Shown in pieces: positions 1 to 12,200 of a stretch of DNA of 64,000 bases. How positions within the stretch are numbered: the stretch's first letter is position 1; each line of letters opens with the position of its first letter. This stretch comes from Paratinospora sagittata (lineage: Eukaryota > Streptophyta > Magnoliopsida > Ranunculales > Menispermaceae). Made by a program: the position numbers and the translations under genes. The stretch covers positions 12,134,539-12,198,538 of the forward strand of contig CM069598.1 in NCBI GenBank assembly GCA_035771175.1, in the 5' to 3' direction. Below the pieces are notes generated by a model, which was given only the letters and a program-made list of their open reading frames with translations, made no database searches and was not told the DNA's origin.

Positions 1-1915
1 AAATTAGAGTTCATATTAGAAACCTTTCGAATCATATTAAAACCCGATGAAACTCCAGTTTAAGGCTATAGAATGGTAGAATGAACTGTTATGAGTCCAT
101 CAATGCTAATTTCATGATTTTTAGAGACTGTTTGACAATTTTAGTAAAAATTTACATATTTCCAATGAATAGCGAAGACGTGAATAGTGACAAAATAGTA
201 CCGTGATCATATCTCGTGAATAAAATGGAATTAGAATCTAATGATACTCCGATTTGAGATCATAGAATAGTAGAGAACTGAATTCCGAACGTTTCGATGT
301 TAAGATCATGATTTTTGGATATGATTTGATATTTTTAGTAGCTAAATATATGATTTTTGTGAGTAAAATTGACTTTGGATGCCTCCGCGAACGTGTAAAA
401 CCTTAGTAAAATACCTGTTGAAGGTAGTATGACGAATTTTACACGTGTCGATATGGACAGAATAATTTTAGGAATGTTCTATATTTTTAATAAAAATTGA
501 TATATGTTACAGGAGAAAAATAAAACTAAGAACTAGTGAAAATATGAATTGGAAATCTATTTTCACTGTTCTTTCTTGTGAAAATATCTAGATTCACCAC
601 ATAAACGAGATAGTAGTTTCTTCAACTGCTTATGAGTCCTAAATTGAGTTGGAATTTAAATTCACAGAATGTGTATAAGATATTTTAGGTTGATCTTTAT
701 TATTAGTGATTTGAAGTGAGTCGAGATAAATAGATATGAATATATGAAATTGAATTATGAAGTCGTTGTGATAGGTTGAATTAGTTGGATTTAAATTGGA
801 GCTGGACTCGAAAGCGACGTGATTGTAATTAAATTGAAAAGTCTTGTACTTTGAGTATATTTTCATGATTTTGGTTCTTGTATGACATTTTATATATATG
901 AAATGTTTGAATGTAAATATGCTATGCATATATTGTTGCATTATGTTTTAATTTGCATTCATAAATGATTTTTTTAAGCATTGGAGCATGTGAGACTTGC
1001 AAATGCAAGTTGATGTCATTTCGTTAGGAATTAGACTCAGATGAGTGTTATGCGTAACCTCATTGTCAGTAGGCTTGTCCTAACAATGATTGGAGATCCT
1101 TGAAATGATTGTGAATTGGGTAATGAGAGGCTGTGGCTACCTTGTAACGGCCATACAAGGGTTAGACTCGCTCTCTTGCCTTGAAGGAGGGAGATTATGG
1201 ATTTCGTGAAAAAAAAAAGCATGCATTATTTTCTTGAAAACTCATGAAATTTATGTTGTTGACATGTATAATATATTCGTTGAATGATGCATGTGTTTAA
1301 TAATGGGTTGAAATGCTTTTAAATGTCATGTTTCCCTAAATGCATGCGATTGCCATATCAAGAAATATATTCACTGAGCTGTTGATTGCTCACTCTATTT
1401 CCTCCAATATTTCAGGTATCGAGTCAAAGGGAAAAGGAAAAATTCATGAGTGATAATCACGTGATTGCATTCGTCTGATATATGTATGTCTGCAATGGAG
1501 GATATGAGTTACTTTTATTTATTTTGATAAGTATCATTATCACATACTATATATATAATATCACCTAGATGGTTGTGTGGTAATGTAAATTATAGTTAAA
1601 TATTTTAGTCATACAATGCTTGTGATGATGGAATGAGATGATCGTAAGTATCTATCATGTGAGAATTTGATGTGTGAATGAATGGAATGAATGAGATGAT
1701 TATATATATATATTTGATTTGATTTGTGGTATATTAGGAAAAAAATGTGAATTGTCCATTTTATGGAGAGGTGCTGTCAACATTTCTGAAAATTTTGGGA
1801 ATTATTGTGAATGTCTGTTGAGGCTGATAGTGTATTGTATATTGTATATGAGATGTACGGTATATAGTACACTGTGCCGGTCATGACGCCAGCCTACGTC
1901 AGGGGCGTCGTGACA
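1..1915 (+). repeat. Right-hand end of a Ty3/gypsy-type LTR
   Basis: Non-coding DNA ending at 1915 in GGGGCGTCGTGACA, the kind of terminus seen on gypsy LTRs (compare GGGGCGTCACA at 63812). Host ANR coding sequence resumes at the next base. Inside, about 40-150 and 236-350 are two diverged copies of one block (ATAGAATGGTAGA-like and TAGAATAGTAGAGAA-like cores). A TTGCTCACTC...TTTCAGGTATCGAG stretch near 1387-1425 resembles the R/U5 part of plus-oriented gypsy LTRs. The left end lies outside the window, so the LTR is at least 1.9 kb. No coding sequence is recognised. Family and orientation are inferred; the sharp junction with the ANR exon is seen directly. Confidence 0.55.
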
Positions 1916-3012
1916 GAAGATATCGTTAGAGCCCATGTTTTTCTTGCCGAAAAGGAATCAACATCTGGTCGATATATTTGTTGTGCTATTAACAGCAGTG
2001 TCGTTGAGCTTGCGAATCTCCTAAGCAAACGATACCCCAGTACAGTATTGCTACTGAGTAAGTGATCTCTCACACAAGAATAAGCTGTTGTATTTATGGC
2101 TCGGGCCCACACGTGGAACCTAAAGTGGGTAGAAGGCCATATGCCTTCACATGGTCTTCACATGGCTAAGTGGGTGGAAGGCCTCACATGGGCACAACCG
2201 TGTTTTCCTTTTTATTAATGTTCTTCTGGAGCAAGTTTCCTTCTCCAATAATAGATTGGAGACTTGACTCTTTCTATTTATACAGGATAGAGAGAGAGCG
2301 AGGAAAATGAGTGAGAAGATAGGAAGGAAAAGAGTATCTTAAGAGAAATACTCACTTTGGAGGAATCCTCTCTTTGGAGAAAAGGCAGAGAGATGACGGG
2401 CTCTCTCTGTAGATAAAGGCAGAAGGGGTGGAAAGGCAGAGTGAGGTTGTAGAGTGGATACTGTATTAATTTTCTCCCATTATAATAAAATTTTCATTTC
2501 TCGTAGACGTAGGCTGATAATTGCCGAACCACGCATATTTGTGTGTTCCTCTTTGGTTTCTTCTTGGTTGTTTTAATTTTGCATCATTGTGTGTATGTGT
2601 TTGTGTGCATTCTGCTGCGAGAATCTCAACATAAGCAACTTTCCTTCCTCTAAATGCAAGCAAATGTACAATCAATATTTAAGAATCTTGCTGTTAATTC
2701 AAGAAATGTTGGTGCATGCATGCCCATCATGATCATATTCCAAGTACTAAAACTACCAATCAATATCAATATTTGGGAATTTTAGCATGCATTTAAACTT
2801 TTTATATATTTGATATATCAGTAAATCCAAAGCTTTTTTCTGATGTTAATTGATTTTGGTTTCACAGCTTTGGAGAGTCCCCTAGAAAGGCCAAGTCGAT
2901 CCTCTCATCAGAGAAGCTTATTAAAGAAGGGTTTAGCTTCAAATATGGGATTAATGATATTTATGACCATACCATTGAGTATTTCAAGGAAGTAGGGGTA
3001 TTGCACAAGTAA
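1916..3012 (+). pseudogene. Broken anthocyanidin reductase copy (last two exons)
   Basis: Relic of an ANR-like gene, a tandem paralogue of the gene at 5512-8413. The exon 5 remnant (1916 to about 2056) encodes EDIVRAHVFLAEKES and [12 protein letters not shown], nearly identical to the intact copy. It begins abruptly where the gypsy-type LTR ends. A run of four C at about 2035-2038, against five in the intact copy, is a one-base deletion that shifts the frame just before the splice donor. The last exon (about 2868-3012) is still open and ends GVLHK-stop at 3010-3012. The intron between them contains a solo LTR (2086-2631). Exons 1-4, if they survive, lie left of the window beyond the retroelement. 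A functional product is not expected. Confidence 0.85.
2086..2631. mobile_element. Solo LTR, copia-like, with 5-bp target duplication
   Basis: A 546-bp block begins TGTTGTATTT and ends GAATCTCAACA, so it has TG...CA ends with a TGTTG/CAACA inverted terminus. It is flanked by the perfect direct repeat TAAGC (2081-2085 and 2632-2636). The intact ANR paralogue lacks the block at the homologous intron position (AGAATAAGCAAACTT near 8002), which confirms an insertion. A TCTCGTAGACGTAGG motif at about 2500-2513 is typical of Ty1/copia LTR transcripts. No internal region is present, so this is a product of LTR-LTR recombination. Confidence 0.88.
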
Positions 3013-4198
3013 AGAGAGAGAGAGAGTTTCTCTTTTGCTTTAATGGATACATAATAAATATTTAGCAAGTGTATTAGTTATGCTTTTGGTCTGACTTGGC
3101 CAATTATTATGTATCTATTACTATTTTTATAGGCCAAAATTGTTAAATAAGCATGGTGTGACCGTGAAACCTTTGGTGTTTTAAAAAAAATATATATATA
3201 TATATATAATTGCCTTTTTTACATCAAAATGTTTACATAAATCATATGTTTTTTTTTTTCTTCAATTAGTCACAAAACAAGGGTCACCAAAACCTATTTG
3301 TCTTGTGTTCACTTCTTGACTTTCTTGTTTTTTTTATGACTTGGACTACACAGGACATTTCTGTTGGAAACACAGTAAAATATAAAGAATATTAAAAAAT
3401 AAAGAGAAAAACTTTAAAGTTGCACTTGATGAACTTGTGCAATTTTAATTAGATCCTATTCTATTACAAAATGAAACATACATATGAGTATTTATAATCT
3501 TCTACAGCTAAAATAATAATATTTAATTACATTAACACATTAACTTGGGCACCAAGAAACTTATGTTCTAAGAAACCAATAACTTCCCAAAAGTTAAAAA
3601 TGCAATAATTGATGCTCATATGTTTGCTCATCCATCACAACCTTCCAATAATTTCATTTGGTAGTAGTTGAGTTATGAAGGACCTTCTTTAATCATTTCA
3701 TTTCGTTTATTCACGAATGTTACAGATTCTTTGGTGGGCAAAGTCAGGAGTAGCATTTAATAGTAATTATTGATATAATAATAATATTTACTAATGATGT
3801 GAACCTATTAGTTATGTTCATACTAAGATGATTTTGTTTGACTCTAAATGAATCATATTTAATATATAATATTTTTTCTTAATCGTAATTCATGCCCGCA
3901 ACATCAACACATGTTCAAATTTAACTTAGTATTTAATAATTTCTTGTTACATTAAAAGCTAGAATCAAACAAAAATAATGATAGATCGGGCCCACAGGCC
4001 GGATTGAGCCTTAATGGGTCAATCAAGTGTCTTAGGTTTGGGGTGGGCCATGAAGGCCATGCCAGCAAGGCTCATGGGCTGTAGGACCAATGCCCACCAC
4101 TTAATATATTTTAGGCTTCATTAGAAAATAAAAAATGTTTATATATATGCGAAATAAATTGATACAGCAAGTGCTTTACAAGCATAGATCCCAAGTAT
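3013..4198. other. AT-rich spacer after the ANR relic
   Basis: It starts with 3'UTR-like sequence of the relic (GA-rich run, then ATAATAAATA near 3050-3060) that parallels the sequence after the intact copy. There is a TA microsatellite at about 3188-3210 and poly-T tracts. No supported gene. Confidence 0.5.
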
Positions 4199-4686
4199 CC
4201 GGGCGTAAGCCAACCCGACTGAATCCAACCGAACTAAATCCAATGGATTGAATTAAGTTGGTCTAGTATTTAAGTTGGGTTGGGTTGAAAAAATCCTAAC
4301 TCAAACTGTTCGGGTTAGGAGCCTAAAACCCTAAACCCAACCCAACCCGAATCTAACTAATTTGATATTATGAGAGAGTGGTGGATGAATGTAATTTTAT
4401 GGTTAACTTGAAATTGTTGTCAAATTTATATGTTGATATGGTTGTATTTAAAATTGAAACATTACATGTTTGATGTCTATTAGTGGAATTTGTACGTAAA
4501 ATTTATAGGTATAATTTAACTCATCTCAAGAGTCAAGATTCTCAACCCGAATGAGAATCCAACCTAACCCGAACTAGTTGAGGTTGAGTTGAGGGGCAGT
4601 TTGGTTCTAATTATTTTTAACTCAAACTAATTTGAGTTGAATTGGGATTTGGCTCCAATCGACCCAACCCAACCCATTACACCCTA
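4199..4686. repeat. hAT-like MITE, copy A
   Basis: About 490 bp starting GGGCGTAAGCCAACCC and ending AACCCATTACACCC, imperfect terminal inverted repeats with GGGYGTAA cores. The flanks are AAGTATCC and TAGTATCC, an 8-bp duplication with one mismatch, as expected for the hAT superfamily. The interior is full of AACCCAACCC/GGGTTGGGTT tracts shared with 22464-22996, 26445-26738 and 58284-59008. A 64-codon open frame at 4642-4836 crosses its edge and is not a gene. Confidence 0.6.
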
Positions 4687-5424
4687 GTATCCACTTCCCC
4701 CTGTTACACTTGCTGCTCTTCCTCCTCTCTTTTTTATACCTTCTTTCTCCTTAATTTGTTCTTCTTTCAAGCAAGGATTGAAATGAATTCGCGTTGCAGC
4801 TTTCTCAATGATATGTGGATGAGACCACCTATATAGCACTGAACGTGCGCGATTATACTTTATACTTTATTTTTATTTTAAAGGTGTGTAAAAGATTAAA
4901 TCTTATCTGTTGCATGTGTTAATTGAAAAAAACATAAAAAAATGTGAAAATTATAAAGGCGGGATTATTAAATTTAATTATTTTAAAAATATCTTTTAAC
5001 TGTTTATAATATGAGTTAGATATTAAGATTTTTAATAGATTAGAACAAAAATATTATTGAAATTCTGATAAAAGTAGTACACCGTCAAAAAAAGTTTTTA
5101 CTTTATAAATAATATAGATATACCCCGTTTTTCACTTCTACATGATGTATGGAAAATGCTATATGTTTTCCTCCTCTTCTTTTTTGTTTTTTGTTTTTTT
5201 TAATTCTTTGAAAACACACCATATATTTTAAAAAGAGTCATCATCTATATCCAGTAGACTATACACTATATAAAACATAAGGGGTTATATATAATATAAT
5301 GGGCATCAGAAGAAAATCTAACGGAGTTCAATTAACTATTTATTGTACATTAGTTCCTTAAGAGTTAATTAAATTAGGTTCATGCTTCCAAATGCATGGG
5401 ACCCTCTTAATGTCCTACTAGAAA

Positions 5425-5511
5425 ATCTATCTATAACACCAACCTTATTATATTGGTAAAGTTTCATTTCAATCCTCGCAATTGAAAGAAGAAAATAAAG
5501 GAGAAAGAAGG
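5425..5511 (+). promoter_or_regulatory. Putative core promoter and leader of the intact ANR gene
   Basis: A TATA-like CTATCTATAAC (about 5427-5437) is immediately followed by ACCAACC (5438-5444), which matches the MYB-recognition element (AC element) of flavonoid pathway promoters. The start codon is about 70 bp downstream, giving a short leader. 4687-5424 is AT-rich with no gene. MYB control of ANR is established for the family; this site is a motif match only. Confidence 0.35.
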
Positions 5512-7117
5512 ATGGAAAAGAAAGAAGGAAGAGCAGCATGTGTAACAGGTGGGAGTGGCTACTTAGGATCTATGCTTGTAAAGCACTTGCTGCAAAATGG
5601 TTACTCTGTCAACACTACCACCACAGATCCTGGTAATTCTTTAATCTATACCCTTTCTTTTTTTCTTTTTTCGAAACGCTGAGCCATATATCTGATCTGG
5701 GTAATTAAGGATTTGTGGATATATATGTTTTTTGTTTTGTATATATATTTTTTAATTTGTTATGCAGATAATGTGAAGAAGGTGTCCCATCTCTTAGAAC
5801 TACAGAAGCAGTACTCATTATCAGGAGAACTGAAAATATTCAGAGCCGATATGAGGGTTGAAGGGAGTTTTGATGAAGCAATAGCTGGTTGTGATATTGT
5901 CTTCCATGTCGCAACACCAGTGAACTTTGCCTCTGAAGATCCTGAGGTACATAAGTCAAATTACTATAATACCCTTAAAAACGTTTCGAATATCATTTTT
6001 CAAAAATATTTAAAAAAAGAAAAATAATTAGTTGACATATTTTTGACGTTACAAGTATGAGTGATTTAATTGCCTCAAATCACGTGACAATACCTCATGT
6101 CACCCATAAACAAAAGCTGATGTGGCAAATGATAAGTGATTTGTTTGTTTTTACTATTATTTTTTTCTCACTTGTTGCTATGGTGACTCACCATAGCAAC
6201 AAGTGAATTATCATATGACTATCACATGATGCAAGTTTTTATATGAATGAAGTTAAAAGTACTTACTCTAGCATTTCTCTCTAAGAAATCTTTTTTACAT
6301 TTACCACTTTTTCCATCAAAAGACACCGAGAGCGTGTGACAAATTTAGCCATGATTTGAACCTTTTTTTTTTTTTTTTTTTGAAAAGGGCATGATTTGAA
6401 CATACTTGAATATTTTTGATAGAATGACATGATCAAACCAGCAGTTCAAGGCACACTGGACATACTAAAAGCATGCACCAAAGCAAAGACGGTGAAGCGG
6501 GTGATATATACATCCTCAATAGCAGCAGTGGTCATGAACAATCTCCAGAAGAATGGTTTGGTTATTGATGAAGTGTTCTGGACCGATGTCGAGTTCGTCA
6601 CTTCTGAGAAGCAACCTATTTGGGTACTGTTCTTTACTACTATCTCAAATTATTATGCGAATCTTAATTGCTTTTTCACACATAAATGATCAAATTTGAT
6701 ACTGAGATGTTAATTTATGGTTCAACTGGCTAGTTAGAGCCTGCTCCAATACCTTTGAATCAGAAAAAAATAAAAAAAAGTAAAATAAATGATACTAGTT
6801 GAGATATTTTTAGTATTTAGATCAACCTCAGTACTGTAAAGGAAAGCTGAAGAGTGCTTTCGATTTACAGGGATACGCAGTTTCCAAAACGCAAGCTGAG
6901 CAGGCAGCATTTAGATATGCTGAAGAAAACAAGATGGATCTCATATCTATCACCCCTCCTCTAATTGTAGGCCCAGCTATACTTTCTGATGTCCCCGGCT
7001 GCGTCCATTGCGCGATGTCATTTGTGACAGGTGAGAACCAAAATCATAATTCAAAGCATTCGCAAATATATATTGTTGCTTGTAGCTCAAACACAAGAGA
7101 GCTTTGAATGTATGCAT

Positions 7118-7152
<35 letters not shown>

Positions 7153-8413
7153 GGTTTGCACGCATGCATTAAGGGTAGCTTGAATATTTCGGTATGGATT
7201 AGCTTATAACCTAAATTTGCTAATTCATATATAAACCCTCATTATTTTATTATGGACATCTTGTGTGAGAAATAGGTGCAACCCTTTGAAGTCTCTCTAT
7301 TAGTAGATTTGCTGTTTTATCTCCCATAGACGTAGGTGACCCATTCACAAAATTTTAGGTTCTTTATTGTGGATTTATTCGTCTGATTTACATTCTGCTT
7401 CTTGCACACAACAGTATGAATGCCAATGGAATTGTGCCCTCTTGGAGCTTTGATGCGAGGAAGAGGCTAGGCCATTTTCCTTGATGTAGTTGGCAAGTTT
7501 CATGCAATTGTGAAAGGTTTGATTGATAATATTTCACACAACACATCACCATTATTTGTTTAACTTGATGAGCAAGGCTCTCACAAACCCTTCTGTTAGG
7601 AGGAGTTCTAATGCATTTGGTAGAAACAACAGAGATATAACATGGAAGACACAACTTGAATTAAAACGGGTAGGAGCCAGTGGGGAGCGAAAAACTATGT
7701 ATCAAGGGATTTAACTTAGGAAGTTCTGATTACAGTTTATTCATTTTTATGGATGCTATTCTGCAGGGAACGACGTCCTGATAAAGTCTATGAAAGAAAT
7801 GCAAATGGCATGTGGCTCAATTTCAATGACACATGTAGACGATATCGTTAGAGCCCACTTTTTTCTTGCCGAAAAGGAATCAGCATCGGGTCGATATATT
7901 TGTTGCGCTATTAACAGCAGTGTTGTTGAGCTTGCAAATCTCTTAAGCAAACGATACCCCCAGTACAATATTGCTACTGAGTAAGTAATCTCTCACCCAA
8001 GAATAAGCAAACTTTACTTCTTCTAAATGCAAGTAAAAATGCATCATTCATTCAACCAAAAATGCCAAAAACTTCTTTCTCAAAGCTCTTAGAATTTTAT
8101 TGTTAATTCAAGAAATGCTCGTGCCCATCATGATCAGAATATTCCAAGTACTTGAACTAGTAGTTGACAGTCAATTGGGAATTTTAGCATGCATTTAAAC
8201 TTTTATATATTTGATATATCATTAAATCCAAAGCTTTTTTCTGATGTTAATTGATTTTGGTTTCACAGCTTTGGAGAGTTCCCTACAACGGCCAAGGTGA
8301 TCCTCTCATCAGAGAAGCTTATTAAAGAAGGGTTTAGCTTCAAATATGGGATTAATGAAATTTATGACCATACCATTGAGTATTTCAAGGAAGTAGGGGT
8401 ATTGCACAAGTAA
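5512..8413 (+). CDS. Anthocyanidin reductase-like NADPH-dependent reductase (six exons)
   Basis: Exons 5512-5632, 5768-5946, 6423-6623, 6871-7030, 7767-7980 and 8269-8413 have GT-AG borders and join into 1020 nt, 339 residues plus stop, the usual ANR length (about 338). ANR converts anthocyanidins to 2,3-cis-flavan-3-ols for proanthocyanidins, on the cytosolic side. The Rossmann motif is [10 protein letters not shown] (residues 11-20). The serine of the extended SDR triad lies in YTSS (129-132) and the YxxxK in GYAVSK (Y169, K173). [20 protein letters not shown] and [13 protein letters not shown] are ANR hallmarks. The start is the first true ATG; an upstream in-frame TTG at 5482 is not used. 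T38 stands where ANR and DFR proteins have the arginine (NTTVRDP) that contacts the NADPH 2'-phosphate. AATAAA lies at 8452. Intron 4 holds a retroelement scar. It could be a diverged ANR paralogue with altered cofactor or substrate use. Confidence 0.9.
7190..7414. repeat. Possible degraded copia-LTR remnant in ANR intron 4
   Basis: A poly-T run (about 7123-7151) is followed by TTATCTCCCATAGACGTAGG (about 7316-7336), resembling copia LTR R/U5 sequence, and an end-like GCACACAACA at about 7405-7414. A usable primer-binding site does not follow. It lies wholly within intron 4 and does not touch the splice sites. The rest of the intron, to 7766, has short open frames without recognisable homology. 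Confidence 0.35.
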
Positions 8414-9269
8414 AGAGAGAGAGAGTTTCTCTTTTGCTTTAATGGATACTTAATAAATATGTAGCAAGTGTATTAGTTATGCTTTTGGTCGGAAGGCCAA
8501 TTCTTATATATCTACTACTGTGGCGAAAAATAGGCCAAAACTGTTAAATAAGCATGGCACGACCATGAAAAACCTTTGGTGTTTTAGATGTATATATCTA
8601 ACTTACTATGACAATAAAGAAGTATATTCTTATGTGCAATTAGATTTGCAAAATAGATGACCTATTATTGGTATAGAAAAATGAGTTTTTGACAATAATT
8701 GCAAAAATGAATTTACCTATTAGGTAAAGGCATGGCGTGGTTTAGTCCATTACGTGGGCCTAATGGGTTATTTCTATGTTCATATATTAGTTTCCTGGTC
8801 TAATAGTTTCCTAATCTAACTCGGAAATGTTTTTAGTTTGTGTTTGAGACTAATCCTAAGTGATATATAAACCCTCGTTGGAGTACGAGAGTGGTGTACT
8901 AAATTTGTGAGTTGTGTGGCAATAATAAGGTTTGTTCTCTCTTCTGGAGTTGCATCAATAAGAAATTTTGCATTCAAAATTTTTTAAATATTTACATTCA
9001 AACAATACAAGGTCAATTTTCTTCCCATTTTTTTCTTTTTCCTGAGGTTTGACAGAGATGTACAGAAAGCAGAATATGATACAAGTAAACAAACAAATCA
9101 TCACTGCATTGAGACCTTCAAATGGACTTCCAACTGAATCAAAAGAACTAAAGCAGATCTGCGCTCAGTTCTTGAACCATTTAGCATCAACCACAACAAA
9201 TACCCAAAACTGAAGGCAAAAAGGGATTAATAAAGATTAGCTTTAAGTGGAAAAATCGACCATTAGAAT
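8414..9269. other. Convergent 3' spacer between ANR and the receptor-like kinase
   Basis: Contains the ANR 3'UTR (AATAAA at 8452-8457) and, from about 9000, the probable 3'UTR of the minus-strand kinase. The middle (about 8730-8980), with TATATAAACCCTCGTTGG and a GA/GT-rich tail, resembles an old LTR end but has no clear borders. No gene seen. Confidence 0.4.
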
Positions 9270-12200
9270 TTAAGGTGGTAGGTCTCCAATGCCGTCAACC
9301 GATTCCTCTCTGTGAAGTTCACTGGTTTGAGTCTGAGTTTCTGATCGCTCATCTACATCAATTGCAACTTCTTCCATTGATGAGACAGATCGCTTGTGAT
9401 GTTTCCTGTCATGCCTCAACTTGATGATCCGAGATAGTACCTGCACGATGTCCCTCATTGAAGGACGCTTTCTTGAGTTGGTATTGATGCATTTATATGC
9501 AAGGCTTGCCATGTCGTTGAGTTCTTGCAAATCAAATTTCCCATCAAGACGGGAATCTACTATCTCCTCCCACCCACCTTTTCCCTCTGCATTCATTGCC
9601 GCCTATTTCATCACAGTTAAAACAACTAATGAGTACTCTTATGCTTCCAAAAGAAAAGAAAAATAGCTAGAACTGGGTGCTGCACATGGCGCTGAAATGA
9701 ATGTAAAATAGGTTAATTACCAGCTTGTTCGGACTCAGAAAAAATGTAGGTCACCTAGGGAAGGTCAGGTCCATGGTCACCAACAGGCTATTATTGGACT
9801 AACAACTGTTAGTCAAGATCAACCTAGCAGTGGGACTCTAAGAGCAAGCTTTAAGTTTTTTTTTCAAAAGATTTTATCCAAATGCCAAAATAAGATTTCA
9901 GCCAGCAAAGCCTGGCTACATCGACTTTACATGCTGTGCTGCTGTGTGATGCCATCTTGGGCATCAGCTATTGGGCCTTTCACAGAACCCCGAATAGGAC
10001 CATCGTGAGGGAGGTTGAGCCTAATTGAAGTCAATATAGAATCATCAGCACAACGCCATGTGCATGTAGACAACATGGAAGATCAACTACTCATTAGGGA
10101 TGCTCACAAAGCCAGCTTCCCTGAATTTATAAATTGTAGCTTGTGGAAGCATTTAACAAGCAAATGTGTTTTTAGAAATCTTAAGAGGAAAGAATCGTAA
10201 GCAAAAGAGATCATACAAGTTCAACATATTCCATAAGGCCCTGTTGAGGATTCCTGCCTGCGATAAGCTCAAAAAGCAAGACTCCAAAACTAAATACGTC
10301 ACTTTTCTTGGTGAAGGCCCTTGTTGATATATACTCAGGATCAAGATAGCCAAAAGTTCCTCTGACATTTGATGCATGCTTGTCAACCACCTCTTCCCTT
10401 GAAAGGCCAAAGTCCGAAACCTGTTCAGCTCAACATAATCACTAATTGAACTTTGTCAAGAATATTACTTGAGTGTTCAAAAGCAAGCATATAAGTATTC
10501 TTGTCATGTATTGATGGAAACCAACAGTATGTAAGAAAGACTTTCATGTAACAGGCATCATGATTTAGACAGCAATAGAATTAATTCTGGATTTTCTTGT
10601 CCTCTCTGTTCCACTTCACAGGCATTTAAATTTAGAAGCAAGTGAAGCACTACGTACTCTGGCTCTCATGGACTGATCCAGCAGAATGTTTGATGACTTT
10701 ATGTCACGGTGCACCACAGGTGGAACAGCCTGCAATAGAAGATGTAGGTAGTTTAATTCATTCAAGCAGATACATAACAGAATTAATACCCTCCCTCACA
10801 TAAAAAGATGAAATCTTACTCCGTCATGAAGGTACTCCAAACCCCTAGCAACATCTAGAGCAATGATTACTCTCAAGTCCCAGCTCATTGTTTCGTGTTT
10901 TTCACCTGTGGATACATGGAGAAATAAAAAAAAATTAATGAATGCCTACTGCACTATTGATTGAATGTCTTACCACATCCATGATGTGCAGGATCAGAAG
11001 TTCAATGGTTTGAAAAAAAAAAAAGAAAAAAAGAAAAAACTGAAGGTGACTTAACGAATAACAGTTGAACAGACTATAGCCTGTTGCAGAATCACCAGTC
11101 CAATGGTCTTAAAAATTGTGGAAGTAATGAAACAAGACGTTTTGAGTAGATTATAGGCCTAAAACAGTGCATTTCTGGAACTTCGGAAGAAATTCATTTG
11201 ATTCTTGCAAAAGGTGCCAATTCACTTAGTAAAGACATGACATGGTTCAAGCTTTTTACAAACACTAGGCAGTAATCATCTATGGACATACTTCGGTTCT
11301 AAATTGCTAAAATATTAAAACTGCACAGGGCTGAGCTAAGGGTAGATCTGTGCAAGGTTATATATATGTACATAGATACAGACCTCACTCTATGTAATTG
11401 GGAAAAGGCTTAGTTGAATTGAGTTGAGTTCTTCAACAGTCCATTTTATAAGCTATGACCCTACGACACAGTAGGATGATTATGAAATATTATCTGAATT
11501 TGCTCCAGCTCTCAGAAATAAAATGCAAATTAAACAGTCAACATAATCCTAGAGACTAACTTTAGCAGTACATATCCCCCCTTTTGTCTGATGTAATATC
11601 CCACCTTATGTGGCCAACAGAAGGCACAATCATGAGCCACATACATTTTACAAAAATTCAAATGTATTAATTAGAAAATTATGAATGTAGATGGTACTAG
11701 ATATGAACATAAAGAAACAGTGAAGAAGGCAGAAATTCATAATAACCATGTTGGAAAGATTTTTTGACAGGCAAACAGATGATTTCAAAAGATAATAACA
11801 ATAAAGAAAAATAAATAGCAGTTCACACTACAGAGAGTGAAAAATCAATATAAACCAAGTTAATATATAATAATGAATTGCTAATTTCAAAAGGCAACAA
11901 AAGTTTTTACAACAGAAATAACTTACTACATATTCTTCATCTCTTGATCAAACATGAAAAAATAAACAACCTTTTGGAAATGATTTTCAACTTGCTTCAA
12001 GGCATCCTTCCAGCCAATAGATCATAACATAAATTGAAAATTAGTGTCATAAATTTGCTAACACATGGTTTAAACTTTTGACACGTACAACAACAAATGA
12101 TGGATCGTGAGGACTGAGGACTAAGATTTCTGTCAGATGGGAACAATCAAATCACAGTTTATGTAAAAGAGGTCCACTTTTTATTGGTGCATTGAGAACT

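Noticed and set aside
639..941. 100-codon minus-strand frame in the left LTR
   Set aside because: Composition follows AT-rich LTR sequence; no domain.
4280..4350. AAACCCTAAACCC and AACCCAACCC runs as interstitial telomere repeats
   Set aside because: Only a few irregular units inside a MITE with inverted termini, not a TTTAGGG array.
5482..5511. Upstream in-frame extension of ANR giving ten extra residues
   Set aside because: The codon at 5482 is TTG, and ANR proteins start near the ATG at 5512.
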